Shown: piece after piece, positions 31,075-40,662 of the stretch | Position numbering within the stretch: position 1 is the stretch's first letter | Layout: each line of letters begins with the position of its first letter | Assembly (NCBI GenBank): GCA_963585895.1 | Contig: OY757939.1 | Span: 38,872,956-38,936,955, forward strand | Reading direction: 5' to 3' | DNA: 64,000 nucleotides | Source: Sepioteuthis lessoniana | Taxonomy: Eukaryota > Mollusca > Cephalopoda > Myopsida > Loliginidae | Notes under the pieces: generated by a model | Database searches by the model: none | Told to the model about the DNA's origin: nothing | The model's input: the letters and a program-made list of their open reading frames with translations, nothing else | Position numbers and translations under genes: made by a program

Positions 31075-31283
31075 TGCAACCCATTAACATGATAATGATT
31101 TATTACTGAGATAAGAAACTCAAAAAAATATTGCATGTCCTGGAAGCTGATATAATGACAATTTAAAAAAAACATTGATTCGATGTCTCTAGCTCAAAGG
31201 ATGTATTTTTTACAGGACGTGTTCATATTGAGTACCATTGCGCTTGTCTCAGTAATAGATAATTATCATATTAATGGGTTGCA
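31075..31283. repeat. Inverted repeat, 41-bp arms
   Basis: The left arm 31075-31115 ('tgcaacccattaacatgata' …) is the near-complete reverse complement of the right arm 31243-31283 (… 'atattaatgggttgca'). Loop about 127 bp. No recognised content; MITE-like or fold-back. Confidence 0.75.
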
Positions 31284-31796
31284 CTATTCTAAGACACCTT
31301 GTACAACGTGTTACACCGGGTCCTCATCAATCGCCAATCAGATTGATACCACAGTTTCGATGGCTAAGACGGTTCTGCCACTCCTGGCGCCATCAACAGC
31401 TTTGGCCACCGGACAGTGTATTATATTGTCATATATAAAATGTCGTGCATCTCCGTCAATAATGTTGCGTTGGTTGAGTAGCTTTATTCAAATCAACTAC
31501 ATCTATATGCATAGGTGATTTGGAACACAAGAACCCATAAAAACGTTGGTTAAGTTGTGTCTTCTTTCCGTTAAATTTGATGTTGTCTTCTCATGAAATA
31601 GTCATATTCACGGTCACATTCATTTGGGAGCTTCTACGAATTTTTATCTCTTTTAAAAAAATTATGAAAGCAAGTAACAAACTTGAAAAAAGAATTCTTT
31701 ACATCAAAATTGCTTTAGATGTTTTTATATCCAGTATATCTAAAAAACATCTTTTTGATAATTCATAAGAATAAAAACTATACCTTCACAAAAAGG

Positions 31797-31800
<4 letters not shown>
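31284..31800. other. Unassigned
   Basis: A 111-codon plus-strand frame (31183-31518) crosses the inverted-repeat arm and has no known domain. Slightly GC-richer at 31300-31400. Confidence 0.35.

Positions 31801-31873
<73 letters not shown>
31801..31873. repeat. (TG)n(GA)n microsatellite
   Basis: Pure TG about 40 bp then GA about 25 bp. Confidence 0.98.
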
Positions 31874-31878
<5 letters not shown>

Positions 31879-31967
31879 TCTTGTAGGTCCAAAGAGAGAA
31901 AAAAGTAAATATTTCAAAATGAATAGGTCCACTATGACGTTAACATTTTTTTAAGAATTACTTATTT

Positions 31968-32016
31968 CGTTTTTACATACGTGTAAATTTTCAGCTTGTT
32001 GCTTTCGTCAGAGAAC
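31968..32016 (-). ncRNA. Degenerate hammerhead motif, left arm
   Basis: Minus strand: GUUCU, CUGACGA, A, AGC-AACAA-GCU, G, then AAAA where GAAA is expected (G12 lost). Helix III and the stem I 3' strand are altered (AAAAC instead of AGAAC). Recognisable only by comparison with the right arm. Confidence 0.5.
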
Positions 32017-32047
32017 ATTTAGCAATTTACAATTTTTTTTTTTTACT

Positions 32048-32140
32048 TCGACCAACAAACCTACACGAGTGAGTTCAAGTCTCATTGGGTGCCCTATTCA
32101 TATGGCCTTGTGCCACATCCAAACAAAAAACTTGGTAAAT
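32048..32140 (+). mobile_element. SINE E, 5'-truncated
   Basis: 'aacctacacgagtgagttcaagtctcattgggtgccc' (B box about 32070) and 'tggccttgtgccacatcc' match 26745-26820. The end 'ttggtaaattac' overlaps the start of the right arm. Confidence 0.7.
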
Positions 32141-32148
32141 TACTAAAT

Positions 32149-32196
32149 GTTCTCTGACGAACGCAACATGCTGGAAACATACACCTATGTAAGAAC
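32149..32196 (+). ncRNA. Hammerhead ribozyme, all core bases conserved
   Basis: Stem I GUUCU (32149-32153) pairs perfectly with AGAAC (32192-32196). Core CUGACGA is 32154-32160. Stem II region is 32161-32173 (only G-C and C-G pairs firm, loop AACAU). GAA is 32174-32176. Stem III ACAUA/UAUGU with loop CACC is 32177-32190. The cleavage-site base A is 32191. C3, U4, G5, A6, G8, A9, G12, A13, A14 and the A15.1-U16.1 pair are all present. H17 is A, a permitted though slower choice. Weak stem II is the main doubt about activity. Confidence 0.72.
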
Positions 32197-32237
32197 GAAA
32201 TAAATAATTCTTAAAAAGTATAAATCTCTTGATTTGG

Positions 32238-32240
<3 letters not shown>

Positions 32241-32283
<43 letters not shown>
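32241..32283. repeat. (TA)n microsatellite
   Basis: Pure TA, just downstream of the fold-back element. Confidence 0.98.
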
Positions 32284-33234
32284 CCATCTTTTTAAGATTC
32301 TTATTTTCATTCTTATATAATTCATACTGCGTGATAATTTAGTTTTTCAAAATGTTTGATGATGGTGATTCAGTTTTCAATTTCTTTGTAATATCGTGAA
32401 GCGACAGTCTACAATCATTGTATGCCACTATTTGACATTTCTCAAATTGAGACAACTTCTTGTAAGCCATTAGCAAAGGACTAATCACAAATTAAGACGT
32501 TAAACCATGAAAAAAAATCTGAGAAATTTTCTATTTTTGAGTATTTCTGTGAATTTTCTTTTTAGAAAATTATGACTTTTCCCTACAACAAAGAGAATAT
32601 TAACGACAATGAATAAGAAAAATAAACACTTCCTATATGTGTCTAAGCCGTTGAAGTTTCACGAGAATTAGTGGCAAGTTTTGCTATGTTTTGATTTTTG
32701 TTTTCGCTTTTTCTTTTTCATTTTCTTTTTTTTTTTTTTTCCTCTTTTCTTTTTTCTTTTCTGGGGGTTTGTCTTTTATGCTTTGTCCATTACGGTAAAA
32801 AATAATTCAATCATTGATTTTTTTTTATTCGTTAAATTTATTATTTCGTTCCGGGTAATTCCAGGGATTCCTACTCGACTTTTATAAATGCCAAATGAAT
32901 TGAGGGTGAAGAAATAAAATGCTAACAAAATAAAAAGAAAGACTAAGCAACTGATGGGCGAATGGGAGAATAATGGCAAATATAATTAGATCATTACAAA
33001 ATGGGTGAAAACTAATGAAAAACCACTAATGATTTAGTATAAAAAGTTTAAAACAAAAATAATAGCCTTTTAACAAATATCTCTCCACAAAAAAAAACTT
33101 AAGAATATGGCGTCTGGACTAAGAGAGGAAAACTTTCAAATTTACAACTAAACAAGAGAAAAGATACATAAATATAAGTTGAATAAAAACAAAACTTCAA
33201 AACTGGAAGTTTCAAAAGGTCATGAGAAGTCCAC
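32284..33234. other. Unassigned; T-rich low complexity 32690-32830
   Basis: A T/C run produces Phe-rich frames. No element or gene recognised. Confidence 0.4.
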
Positions 33235-33445
33235 GTTGCAAACGAGCTGTAAAGCAACATGGTTGCGAGTTTGTAATCAAGTCGCACTATTACATCCACG
33301 TTCGAATGAATAACCTTGATAAAGATATGAACCCCCTCACTCTACCCAGGTATGGGTTAAATAGTACCACTACTGCTCTTATACAAGTATGACGTTGGAA
33401 TTAGTTAAACCACGAAGGTTCATATGCCATTAAACAAAAAAATTC
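33235..33445 (+). mobile_element. SINE D, diverged
   Basis: Head with 'gagctgtaaagcaacatgg', B box 'gagtttgtaatcaagtcgc', body 'atgaaccccctcactctaccc', 'ttaaatagtaccactac', tail 'aaccacgaaggttcatatgccattaaac'. Confidence 0.75.
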
Positions 33446-33489
33446 TTTTTAACAACTTGTATTTATGCGACACCCCCATAAGTTCTTCT

Positions 33490-33830
33490 ACCCCTGGGTG
33501 CACATATTTTGGTGTAATTATGCATATCATATTTACCAACCCCTCCGCTCGGGCAGGATATGACACAAGGTCGATTTTTAAGCGGAGTTTAACAGGTTTG
33601 AATTCAGAGTTTTCATTCTCCTAGACTAGTTGCCTCACCAAGGCTGAAGAACCCAGTCTGCCCTACCCATAGCTAAAGGGAGAGTAAGTGAATTCATACC
33701 TTTCCCAATGGTATTGTAATTATGCATATATTCAGGTGTAATCATCCACCTATTCAGGTGCATTAATGCACATAATTTAAGTGCAATCATGCACATATTT
33801 AGATGCAATCATGCATATGTCAACAGTCTA
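33490..33830. repeat. Minisatellite, about 27-bp unit, interrupted by SINE B
   Basis: Units of 'ggtgcaatcatgcacatattta' type occur at 33498-33527 and 33716-33825. The SINE B insertion at 33528-33715 splits the array. Confidence 0.75.
33528..33715 (-). mobile_element. SINE B, 5'-truncated, with 14-bp target duplication
   Basis: Reverse complement of B from 'ccattgggaaaggtatgaa' to 'gaggggttggtaaatatg'. 'gtaattatgcatat' flanks both sides (33514-33527 and 33716-33729), exact over 14 bp, so a young insertion. Confidence 0.92.
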
Positions 33831-33881
33831 TATGACTGTGTATGCATATAGGTGAAGCATATATGCCTCTATATACATATG

Positions 33882-34170
33882 GGGTGCCCTAGGTGTAATG
33901 GTTATCGTCGTAGGAAATGGACATGGCGACACGAGTTCAAATCCTGGACGAGACTGATTGCATTTCACATAGCACTAATACCCTTGGGAAAGGTATGAAT
34001 CCAATTATTCTCCCACCAGATAGGGGTAAATAGTAGAGCAGACTAGGTTCTTCAGCCTTAATGAGGCAACTAATCTAGGAAAAGGAAAACTGAATTCAAA
34101 CCTGCGAAACTCTTCTTTAAAAAATTGTGTCATATCCTACCCGAGCTGAGGGGTTGGTAAATATGTATAT
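33882..34170 (+). mobile_element. SINE B, full length
   Basis: Head 'ggtgccctaggtgtaatggttatcgtcg' (A box), B box 'cgagttcaaatcctgg' (about 33932), 'gattgcatttcacatagc', 'aatacccttgggaaagg', 'gcagactaggttcttcagcc', 3' end 'gtgtcatatcctacccgagc' 'gaggggttggtaaatatg'. Best single reference copy of the family, about 285 bp. Confidence 0.92.
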
Positions 34171-34197
34171 TCATGTGGGGGTGATAATATCCGTTTG

Positions 34198-34436
34198 GTT
34201 TGGTTTGGTCTCTTTGCTTATGACATATCAACTTTCATGGGTTATTGAATGCTGAGACCATCCTTGTAGAATAACAGCAGTTATTTAACCAATAACTGGA
34301 AGGATAAGGAGGTTTATATCTTTCCGAAGGATATTAGTCTGAAAGTGAACGTAATAACGCGACTGGAGTTCGAACTCGTTTACGTCGAAGCTGCAGTCCA
34401 GTACTTTACCAAGGGATCCTCCTATCTGGACGGAAG
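34198..34436 (-). mobile_element. SINE D, full length
   Basis: Tail 'tatgacatatcaactttcatggg' at the left, body 'aagtgaacgtaataacgcgac', B box 'ggagttcgaactcg', head to 'ccagtactttaccaaggg'. A (GTAT)n run follows at 34449-34485. Confidence 0.9.
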
Positions 34437-34599
34437 AGTTTGGGCATATGTATGTATGTATGTATGTATGTACGTATGTATGTATGTGCATTTTAGTCAA
34501 AATGATAGCTAGACAAGTTAGAAAGGTTGACAGATTTTAGAAAGAGAAGGATTTTTCAATGGGGATGAATAAGTTATTTTTAGTGCCCGTGATAAGCAG

Positions 34600-35050
34600 A
34601 ATTCTTTGGCTCTGGTACGATTATTTGTTAATAGCCAAGGTTATTATTTTCCAAAGAAATTTATTTCTGGGAAGTTCACGCGTGAGATGTTGGGGTTCTT
34701 TCTCAGAGGCCAGGGATGCCTCGTGTGGTATCCTAAAGTGTTGTTTCGTGGTAAGGAAAAGATACACAGTGAAATAGTTAATGTTTATTAACTGAAGTGT
34801 CACAGTCCGACTAGTATCATACGTCCCGCGCTGTTGGTGTTACGTCCGAAGTTGGTCTTACTACTGACCGATATCCTTCCAGAGCTGTCTCTCCGCTTCT
34901 CTTTCTGCTTCTGCGTGCTTAAGAGACACGGCGTCTTTTATACTTTCGCGATACTGGAAGTCACGTGGTACAAGCAACTATACAACATAAAGGTTGACAA
35001 GTTTGACTAGATGTTTATTTGCTGCCTTGCCAACGGCAGAACTCGAAATA
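34600..35050 (-). promoter_or_regulatory. LTR-like segment with TATA box and poly(A) signal
   Basis: On the minus strand there is 'gtataaaagacgc' (about 34937-34949), about 75 bp of purine-rich transcribed-like sequence, and, roughly 170 bp further, 'cagttaataaac' with an AATAAA. U3-R-U5 order fits an LTR. I cannot fix the TG…CA ends, and no internal region is recognised. Confidence 0.3.
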
Positions 35051-35269
35051 AAGTGGTTAGCTAGCTTGGCTGTCAGTAAGTTCGATCCTTGCTTTTTTTC
35101 CCGAACAAAACTCAGATTAGTGAATGACAACAGATCACAAGCAAGGAACACTTAAAGCAGCGGTTCTCGCTAAAAAAATTTGCAGTTTTCAGGCAGCTCT
35201 GTTTGATTTACGGCCATTCTGAATCGCCTTAAAACTAGTGTCCATACTACTAGACTGATGCACCATATA

Positions 35270-35552
35270 GACGCTGACTAAGCGTATTGAAAAAAAAAAG
35301 CTTAACAGCAATTGCACAAGAATGCTACGAGCTATATTGAACACATCCTGGAAGCAACATCCCATAAAACAGCATCTGTACGGCTGCCTACTTCCCGTCT
35401 CAAAAACCATCCAAATTAGATGAACAAGATATGCAGAACACTGCTTGTAGTCTAAAAGACCTGCCGGAAGCAATGGGTGATATAGACGAATGACAAGAGA
35501 GGGTTAGGGAAATCCGTGCTAGTGGCATGACATCATGATGATGATGTGCCAA
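35270..35552 (+). pseudogene. RTE-type LINE 3' end, internally deleted
   Basis: 'gcttaacagcaattgcacaagaatgctacgagc' (L-SNCTRMLRA), 'acatcctggaagcaacatccc' (TSWKQHP), 'cggctgcctacttcccg', 'aacactgcttg' then a jump to 'agacctgccggaagcaatggg' (DLPEAM) and 'gagggttagggaaatccgtgct', ending in (ATG)n. About 120 bp between GHC and EDLP are missing. Confidence 0.8.
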
Positions 35553-35639
35553 ATTAGTTTTCAAATAGGTGACCACTTAGTAACTGTAGTTCCCAAAAGC
35601 AATCTTAGACTCAAGTGCAACATTTAGTAAACCTAAAAA

Positions 35640-36010
35640 CATTGTGGGCATGTTGAATTGTATGGCACGATGGTGGGCATTCATTCTGTGGGTGTGGGTG
35701 AACGCCAGTCAGAGGATTCCTTTGTCTGTTCTGGTGCGAAGCCCACATAAAAGGCTTGCGCGCGAGATTTCTAACGAGACCGAAAGAAAACGAGAAAAGG
35801 CAAGGTCCCAGAGCAGTGAACAGAGAGGAGGTTAGTGACAGTCAGGGAAAGGCGACGGTTAGAGAGAGGCGGCTGCTGAAGCGAGGAGTTGGGACTTGTG
35901 GACCCAGAAACCAGGTCAGCTAGCGTAAGAGGATGAATCAGCATTCCTGGTAGCTGTGTGGGAATTTCGTTCGGGTACACCCTCGCGATAGCCACAGATG
36001 CACAGAATGC
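35640..36010 (+). promoter_or_regulatory. GC-richer LTR-like segment with TATA box
   Basis: 'cccacataaaaggcttgcgcgcg' at about 35740-35763 has a TATA-like core followed by GC-rich, G/A-rich sequence. Composition differs sharply from both flanks. Possibly an LTR; ends not identified, no coding content. Confidence 0.3.
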
Positions 36011-36079
36011 CAGTAAAGTACTAAAACTTCTCCCTTCTTCCGCTTAGGGCTGACCCAAGTCCGTACTTGTTTATTCTTC

Positions 36080-36269
36080 TATCTGTTTTCTCTTAGCTAT
36101 GGGTAAATAGTAAAGCTTATTGGGTTCTTTAACATCTGGACGAAAAGAAAAGGAAAACCCTGATTTAAAACCAGCTGAACTTCGCTATATAATTAAATCG
36201 GAAGTTCAACTTTAAACTATATAACTGAGCATAAATTATTAGTATTAGATTAGAATACTTGAAACCATA
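36080..36269 (+). repeat. Inverted-repeat arm 1 (190 bp), SINE B-related
   Basis: 'tgggtaaatagtaaagctta', 'aaaccagctgaacttcgct', 'cataaattattagtatt' and the end 'cttgaaaccata' match the reverse complement of 37370-37561 at about 97-98 %. The first half resembles the SINE B body; the second half resembles the A-type internal unit. Confidence 0.9.
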
Positions 36270-36865
36270 CACTGCCTTGTTGGTGGGGCTTAGAATACGC
36301 TGGCTGTATCGGTTATATATGTTATATCAGTTGTAGATTGGTAAAACATGTGAAATGCCTCCAGCCGGAGATGAGAGAAACCACTTGACGATCGAATGGC
36401 CATTAGCTGATATAAGAAGTTGTGATAGTGGGGACCGGCCGTGTCGGGCATATTTTCACAATTGAGTAATGGTTTTCTATCTCAACAAACTGACCATTTA
36501 TAGCAAGTTCTGGCCGCTTTTGTACACAAAAACATATGTGAAGGTTAGTTGGTCATGCTATCTTCTGGGACATGAAAGGACCCATCATTATTGATTTCCT
36601 AAAAAAAGATACAACTCTAAACAATGCTTCCGATTGCCAACTCCTAAGGCAAAATTCAGCTTATTTATAGAAAGACCCTCGTATATATATATATAGATAT
36701 ATAGTATATACACACATTGTACATTGTATGTTTGTACTTATATTTTTGTGAAGTTTAAAGATTTGTTTTGTTTTTTTGTTTGGTTCGTTTTTGGGGGGAT
36801 TCATGGGGGTTGCACACAGTTATATGATATCAAATGTTTTTGTCAGATACAAATAATTTACATAC
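36270..36865. other. Unassigned, with A-like head at 36275-36320
   Basis: 'ttggtggggcttagaatacgctggctgtat' resembles the SINE A head. The rest to 36865 is unrecognised apart from an A-type internal unit at 36820-36865. Confidence 0.4.
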
Positions 36866-37065
36866 AGTTATGAGACCGGGGTTCAATCCCAGGTCGAGTC
36901 TTACCAAAGACTTAAAAAATGGTACATGATGCCGCCTTGCTGAACACTCAGCATTATAAGGTAAAGATCAAGGACAAAGTGAAGCAATCCAGATAAAGGA
37001 GTAGCGCCCTCCCCTATACCTCAGTGTTGCAGCTTCGACGACGATCGCCAACTTTACTTATATGA
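36866..37065 (+). mobile_element. SINE C, 5'-truncated
   Basis: B box 'ggggttcaatcccagg', body 'cttgctgaacactcagcatta', 'aggtaaagatcaagg', 'gcaatccagataaagg', end 'cgacgatcgccaacttta'. It sits inside A-type internal-unit sequence. Confidence 0.8.
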
Positions 37066-37179
37066 TTTTAAAGTTACTAATATTCAAAATCCTTGCTAAA
37101 CTATTAGAGTTTATTTATATTATCACAGTTGTATCATATCAAGTATTCCTATCTAATACAAATAATTTGAAAACAGATC

Positions 37180-37369
37180 TATTAGAACAATTGATGGGAC
37201 TCTAATAGGTACTACTGATCCGAGTCCGAGTGGACCTTGGAGTAGTGGCAATGAAAGGGTGCTGAATACTCCCCATGGTTTCAGAACTGAAACTACACCA
37301 TCACTTCCAGTTCAGTCTCATACCGAAAACACCTCTTTTGGGGAGAAGGGCTCTTATCTCTCTGCAGAA
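37180..37369 (-). mobile_element. SINE A-related head
   Basis: 'gatgggactctaataggtact…gagtggaccttgg', 'agtggcaatgaaagggtgct', 'accatca' and 'ctctctgcaga' are the reverse complement of the A body and head. Confidence 0.65.
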
Positions 37370-37561
37370 TATGGTTTCAAGTATTCTTATCTAATACTAA
37401 TAATTTATGCTCAGTTATATAGTTTAAAGTTGAGCTTCCGATTTGATTATATAGCGAAGTTCAGCTGGTTTTAAATCAGGGTTTTCCTTCTCTTCTCGTC
37501 CAGATGTTAAAGAACCCAATAAGCTTTACTATTTACCCATAGCTAAGAGAAAAAACAGATA
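37370..37561 (-). repeat. Inverted-repeat arm 2 (190 bp)
   Basis: Partner of 36080-36269. Beyond it, 37562-37630 continues as SINE B-like head sequence ('aagcgcaaacagccgcgtccagg', 'tttaaactcgttacc'). Confidence 0.9.
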
Positions 37562-37724
37562 AATTTGTGCTTTTCGTAAGCGCAAACAGCCGCGTCCAGG
37601 TTTAAACTCGTTACCCCATCACGCCTCCGTTTGTTTAGCAATAAATGAATTTATTATTTTTATGTTCATTATCAAATCTAACTATAAACTTGCCTTGATT
37701 TTTATCCATATAAAGAATTTATTT

Positions 37725-37866
37725 TATTGCCCAATCGGCTGGGGCTGTAGAATAAACCGACTGCTTCTTTGCAGAGGGGTAAGACCCCTTCGTAACGACA
37801 CTAAACACTCTGATGGTGAGGCTCCATCTATGCTGGAGTTTTGGTGAATGCGGAGTGCCTCTTTAT
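37725..37866 (+). mobile_element. SINE A, left piece (split by SINE B)
   Basis: 'gcccaatcggctggggctgtag', 'gactgcttctttgcagagggg', 'actctgatggtgaggctcc', ending 'gcggagtgcctctttat'. It resumes at 38151. Confidence 0.9.
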
Positions 37867-38150
37867 CATATTTACCAACCCCTCCGCTTCGGCAGGATAT
37901 GACTCAAGGTCAATTTATTAAGCGGAGTTTAACAGGTTTTGAATTCAGAGTTTTCCTTCTCCTAGACTAGTTGCGTCACCAAGGCTGAAGAACCTAGTCT
38001 GCCCTACTATTTACCCATAGCTGGAGGGAGAATAATTGGATTCATACCTTTCCCAAGGGTATTAGTGCAATGTGAAATGCAATCAGTCTCGTCCAGGATT
38101 TGAACTCGTGTCGCCGTGTCCATATCCTGCGACGATAACCATTACACCAC
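37867..38150 (-). mobile_element. SINE B, full length, nested in SINE A
   Basis: Reverse complement of the complete B element: tail 'atatttaccaacccctccgc' first, head 'cgacgataaccattacaccac' last. Flanked by 'gcggagtgcctctttat' (37850-37866) and 'gcggagtacctctttat' (38151-38167), a 17-bp target duplication with one difference. Confidence 0.93.
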
Positions 38151-38705
38151 GCGGAGTACCTCTTTATTGCCATCGCTACCAGGTCCACTCTGGCACCTAA
38201 TAGGGTCCTATCTATGGATCAAATAGAACTGAACTGTGTTCTTGTTCTGAACTGAATTGCTTGAAGTAGATCTATTTTGGCATTGAAACTGTGTACTTCA
38301 TTTAAACTGTGTACTTATGCTAAACAGAATTGCTTGAAGTAGGATTGTTTTGACATTTAAACTGCGTACTTATGCTAAGCAGAATTGTTTTAAATGAAAC
38401 TGTTTTTGTATGCTAAACTGAATTGTTTGAAAAGAAACTGCTTTTGACAATGAAACTGTGTGTAAACAAAAGCTATACTTATACTAAATTGTTTGAAATA
38501 GAATTGTTTGACTAAACTGAATGAAGTGAAATAGAAATGTTGTTGACAATTAAGAACGACCAACCAACCTTCACATATGCTTTTGTGTACTAATGCTAAA
38601 CTGAATTGTTTGAAATAGAACTGATTATTTATATAAAAGAGGATTCGGCATTTAATAACCTACAAAGGTTGGTATACCATAAAACCCAAACAAACAAACA
38701 AACAA
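38151..38705 (+). mobile_element. SINE A, right piece with long unit array
   Basis: Resumes 'attgccatcgctaccaggtcc', then about seven or eight internal units ('aactgaattgtttgaaatag' type, about 50 bp, 38225-38640), then the tail 'ggcatttaataacctacaaagg…taccataaaaccc' and an A-rich (CAAA)n end. Confidence 0.9.
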
Positions 38706-38794
38706 CTTATTTTAGAAAAATAAAGGAACATTGTTGTCTCGAATTAATTTACTTTGTGTTTAATCTTTAATAAAACTTAAATATAATTATATTA

Positions 38795-39060
38795 CTCCTT
38801 GCGATTTTTTCACACCAGCGTTAGTCTCCAGGACTCTTCTCGGTATTCTGACCGATCTTAATAATGTTGTAGTCTGATTACTCTCTGCTCGTCCTCCGAT
38901 TTCTAAATCTTTCAGCCCCCTTACCAAGCCTTTGGGGATTATTTTGAGTGCACCAATTACTACTGGTATCACTGTCACCTTCATGTTCCATAGCTGTTTA
39001 GTTCTCTGGCAAGGTTCAAATACTTCTCTCTCTTTTTGCTTTCTTTGATTTTCCCTCTGT
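38795..39060 (-). pseudogene. RLE-LINE C-terminus, minus strand, copy 1
   Basis: On the minus strand: MKVTVIPVVIGALKIIPKGL, VRGLKDLEIGGRAESNQTTT, LLRSVRILRR-type end and 'aacgctggtgtgaaaaaatc'. Runs into an (ATT)n tract at about 39065-39095. Truncated upstream of the KELK region by that tract. Confidence 0.8.
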
Positions 39061-39099
39061 GGTATTATTATTATTATTATTATTGTTATTATTATTTAC

Positions 39100-39550
39100 T
39101 CATTAGAGTTTTTCACATCAGCGTTAGCTGATGGTCTTTCACTGGAGTTTGAGTGACAGCAAGTCTCCTCAAGTCTCCAGGACTCTTCTCAGTATTCTGG
39201 CCGCTCTCTATAATGTAGTAGTTCCAAGTCCTCCAGTCCCTTTAGTAATCCTTTAGTTACTACTCCAAACGCACCAATTACAATTGGTATAATTGTCGCC
39301 TGCATGTTCCATAGTTTTTTCAATTCCCTAGCAAGGTCGAGGTATTTATCCTGCTTTTCACATTCTTTCAGTTTTATTCTGCGGTCAGCCGGGACAGCAA
39401 AATCGACAATTTGGCAAGTTCTTTTTCTTTTTTTTTTCTTTTTTTTTTTTTTTTTTTTTGTGGGTTATTATTAGGTCTGGTCTTCTGGCCGAGATTAGGT
39501 GATCTGTGTGTATGTCAAAGTCCCATAGGAGTTTATATGTGTTATTTTCA
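39100..39550 (-). pseudogene. RLE-LINE C-terminus, minus strand, copy 2 (keeps RPD and VDFA)
   Basis: The minus strand gives LWDFDIHTDHLISARRPDLI, a poly-A-type break (39420-39460), then QIVDFAVPADRRIKLKECEK, QDKYLDLARELKKLWNMQAT, IIPIVIGAFGVVTKGLLKGL and EDLE before a frame change. This copy has both acidic motifs expected of a PD-(D/E)xK nuclease (RPDLII and VDFA, with KY downstream). The endonuclease reading is inference from layout. Head-to-tail with copy 1, separated by (ATT)n. Confidence 0.8.
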
Positions 39551-40084
39551 AGGACAGATTGTTATTGTTATTATTATTAAGTTCAAATATAGATTAAAAG
39601 TGAAAGGTAAATGACACAATTTGATTGCGGACTCTTGAACTATTAGAATCTTAGAATTGATTTCTTGTCGAGCTGCTAGCTATAAACACACTGTGAAGAC
39701 GTCAATGGAAGTAATCACCTTAACCTCACTGAACTCGCTATGGTATAAAAAAAACTATTTAATCTCTCTTAAGAGCTATCTTTGACGTACATTAAGTTCA
39801 ATGTCGAATCATATCCTATTTATTGAATCTGTATTAGCTTATGTTTTAATCCCATAAACTTTTTCGTGTGTTCAAAGAATGATGTCTCCTAGGGCCTTTG
39901 AAAGGTTACTTAGGGAAACCCGTTTCCTCTCCAACATATGACAGATTTTACTGGTTTATATGGTACCAGTATCAGGGGACAATCCCTGAACTGATTTATA
40001 ATCGGACATCCAAGAAATCTGGCAATGGGTCACAATCCCGAGCTATTCTTCCTCTTGGCAATGTCCATCTCCTCTCCAGTGAAC
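39551..40084. other. Unassigned
   Basis: Nothing recognised. Confidence 0.4.
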
Positions 40085-40155
40085 ATGTAACAAATTGAAT
40101 ATATTTACCGAACACGACCGCCATAGGCAAGATGTGACACAAAGCCAATTTTCAA
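40085..40155 (-). mobile_element. SINE B tail scrap
   Basis: 'atatttaccgaacacgaccgcc' and 'caagatgtgacacaaagcc' are the reverse complement of the B 3' end, diverged. Confidence 0.6.
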
Positions 40156-40159
40156 AACG

Positions 40160-40660
40160 GTCGGTCCTCTAAACGGCATCCAGTGTCTGCACAGAGCTGA
40201 GGGATATTGGTATTTGCTGGTCAGCCAACGTGTGTGTGTCCATGTCTGGGAGCCTGCAGTAGGACCTCCTTTATAAGTCTGTCCGCACTTCTCTGGCGGT
40301 GCCCAGCATGTTTTACTTGAATGGTTAATGAGATGTGAGGTAAGTGGTCGTACAGTTGTTGTTTTGTGGAGTGCTGCTTCCAGGGTGTGATAAAAACAGG
40401 ACACAACATCCTTGAATATTTCCCATTTTGATTTTTCTCCAGTGTTTCATTAAAGTCCAGGGGCTGCATCCATACAATAGTACTGAGACGGTTGCAACTC
40501 GGAAGAGTTCCCGTTTTATTTCATAAGATAAATTAGATTTCCATATGTTCGATAACCTATTGATAACAGTTTTTGCCTTTCCTATGCGCATGTTAACATT
40601 GCTTTCAGTAGATGAGATATTGCTATCGGGTTATGTAAAATGGTCAAGTAATTTCAGAGG
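40160..40660 (-). pseudogene. RTE-type LINE C-terminal region, minus strand
   Basis: Frames on the minus strand give MRIGKAKTVINRLSNIWKSN, LSYEIKRELFRVATVSVLLY and GCSPWTL, then after a shift blocks matching QLYDHLP-IS and RHAGH. Upstream sequence (40590-40660) carries the STESN-M-like block. The 3' side ends at about 40160, before the terminal EDLP segment. Frame-shifted, dead. Confidence 0.85.
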
Positions 40661-40662
40661 TT

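Larger units (their letters stand above)
31951..32214. mobile_element. Fold-back element: 80-bp arms, tRNA-like SINE E inside, hammerhead cores in arms
   Basis: Left arm 31951-32030 and right arm 32135-32214 are imperfect reverse complements. Matching words are 'aagaattacttatttcg', 'ttgc…tcgtcagagaacattta' and 'caatttac'. The 104-bp spacer holds most of a SINE E. Each arm contains a CUGACGA-type hammerhead core. Boundaries are those of the repeat; no target duplication is evident. Looks like a retrozyme- or PLE-derived terminus pair. Confidence 0.7.

Noticed and set aside
31183..31518. 111-codon frame as a host exon
   Set aside because: Crosses an inverted-repeat arm, no domain, no splice or codon-use support.
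32681..32979. Phe-rich frames as a membrane protein
   Set aside because: Caused by a T/C-rich low-complexity run.
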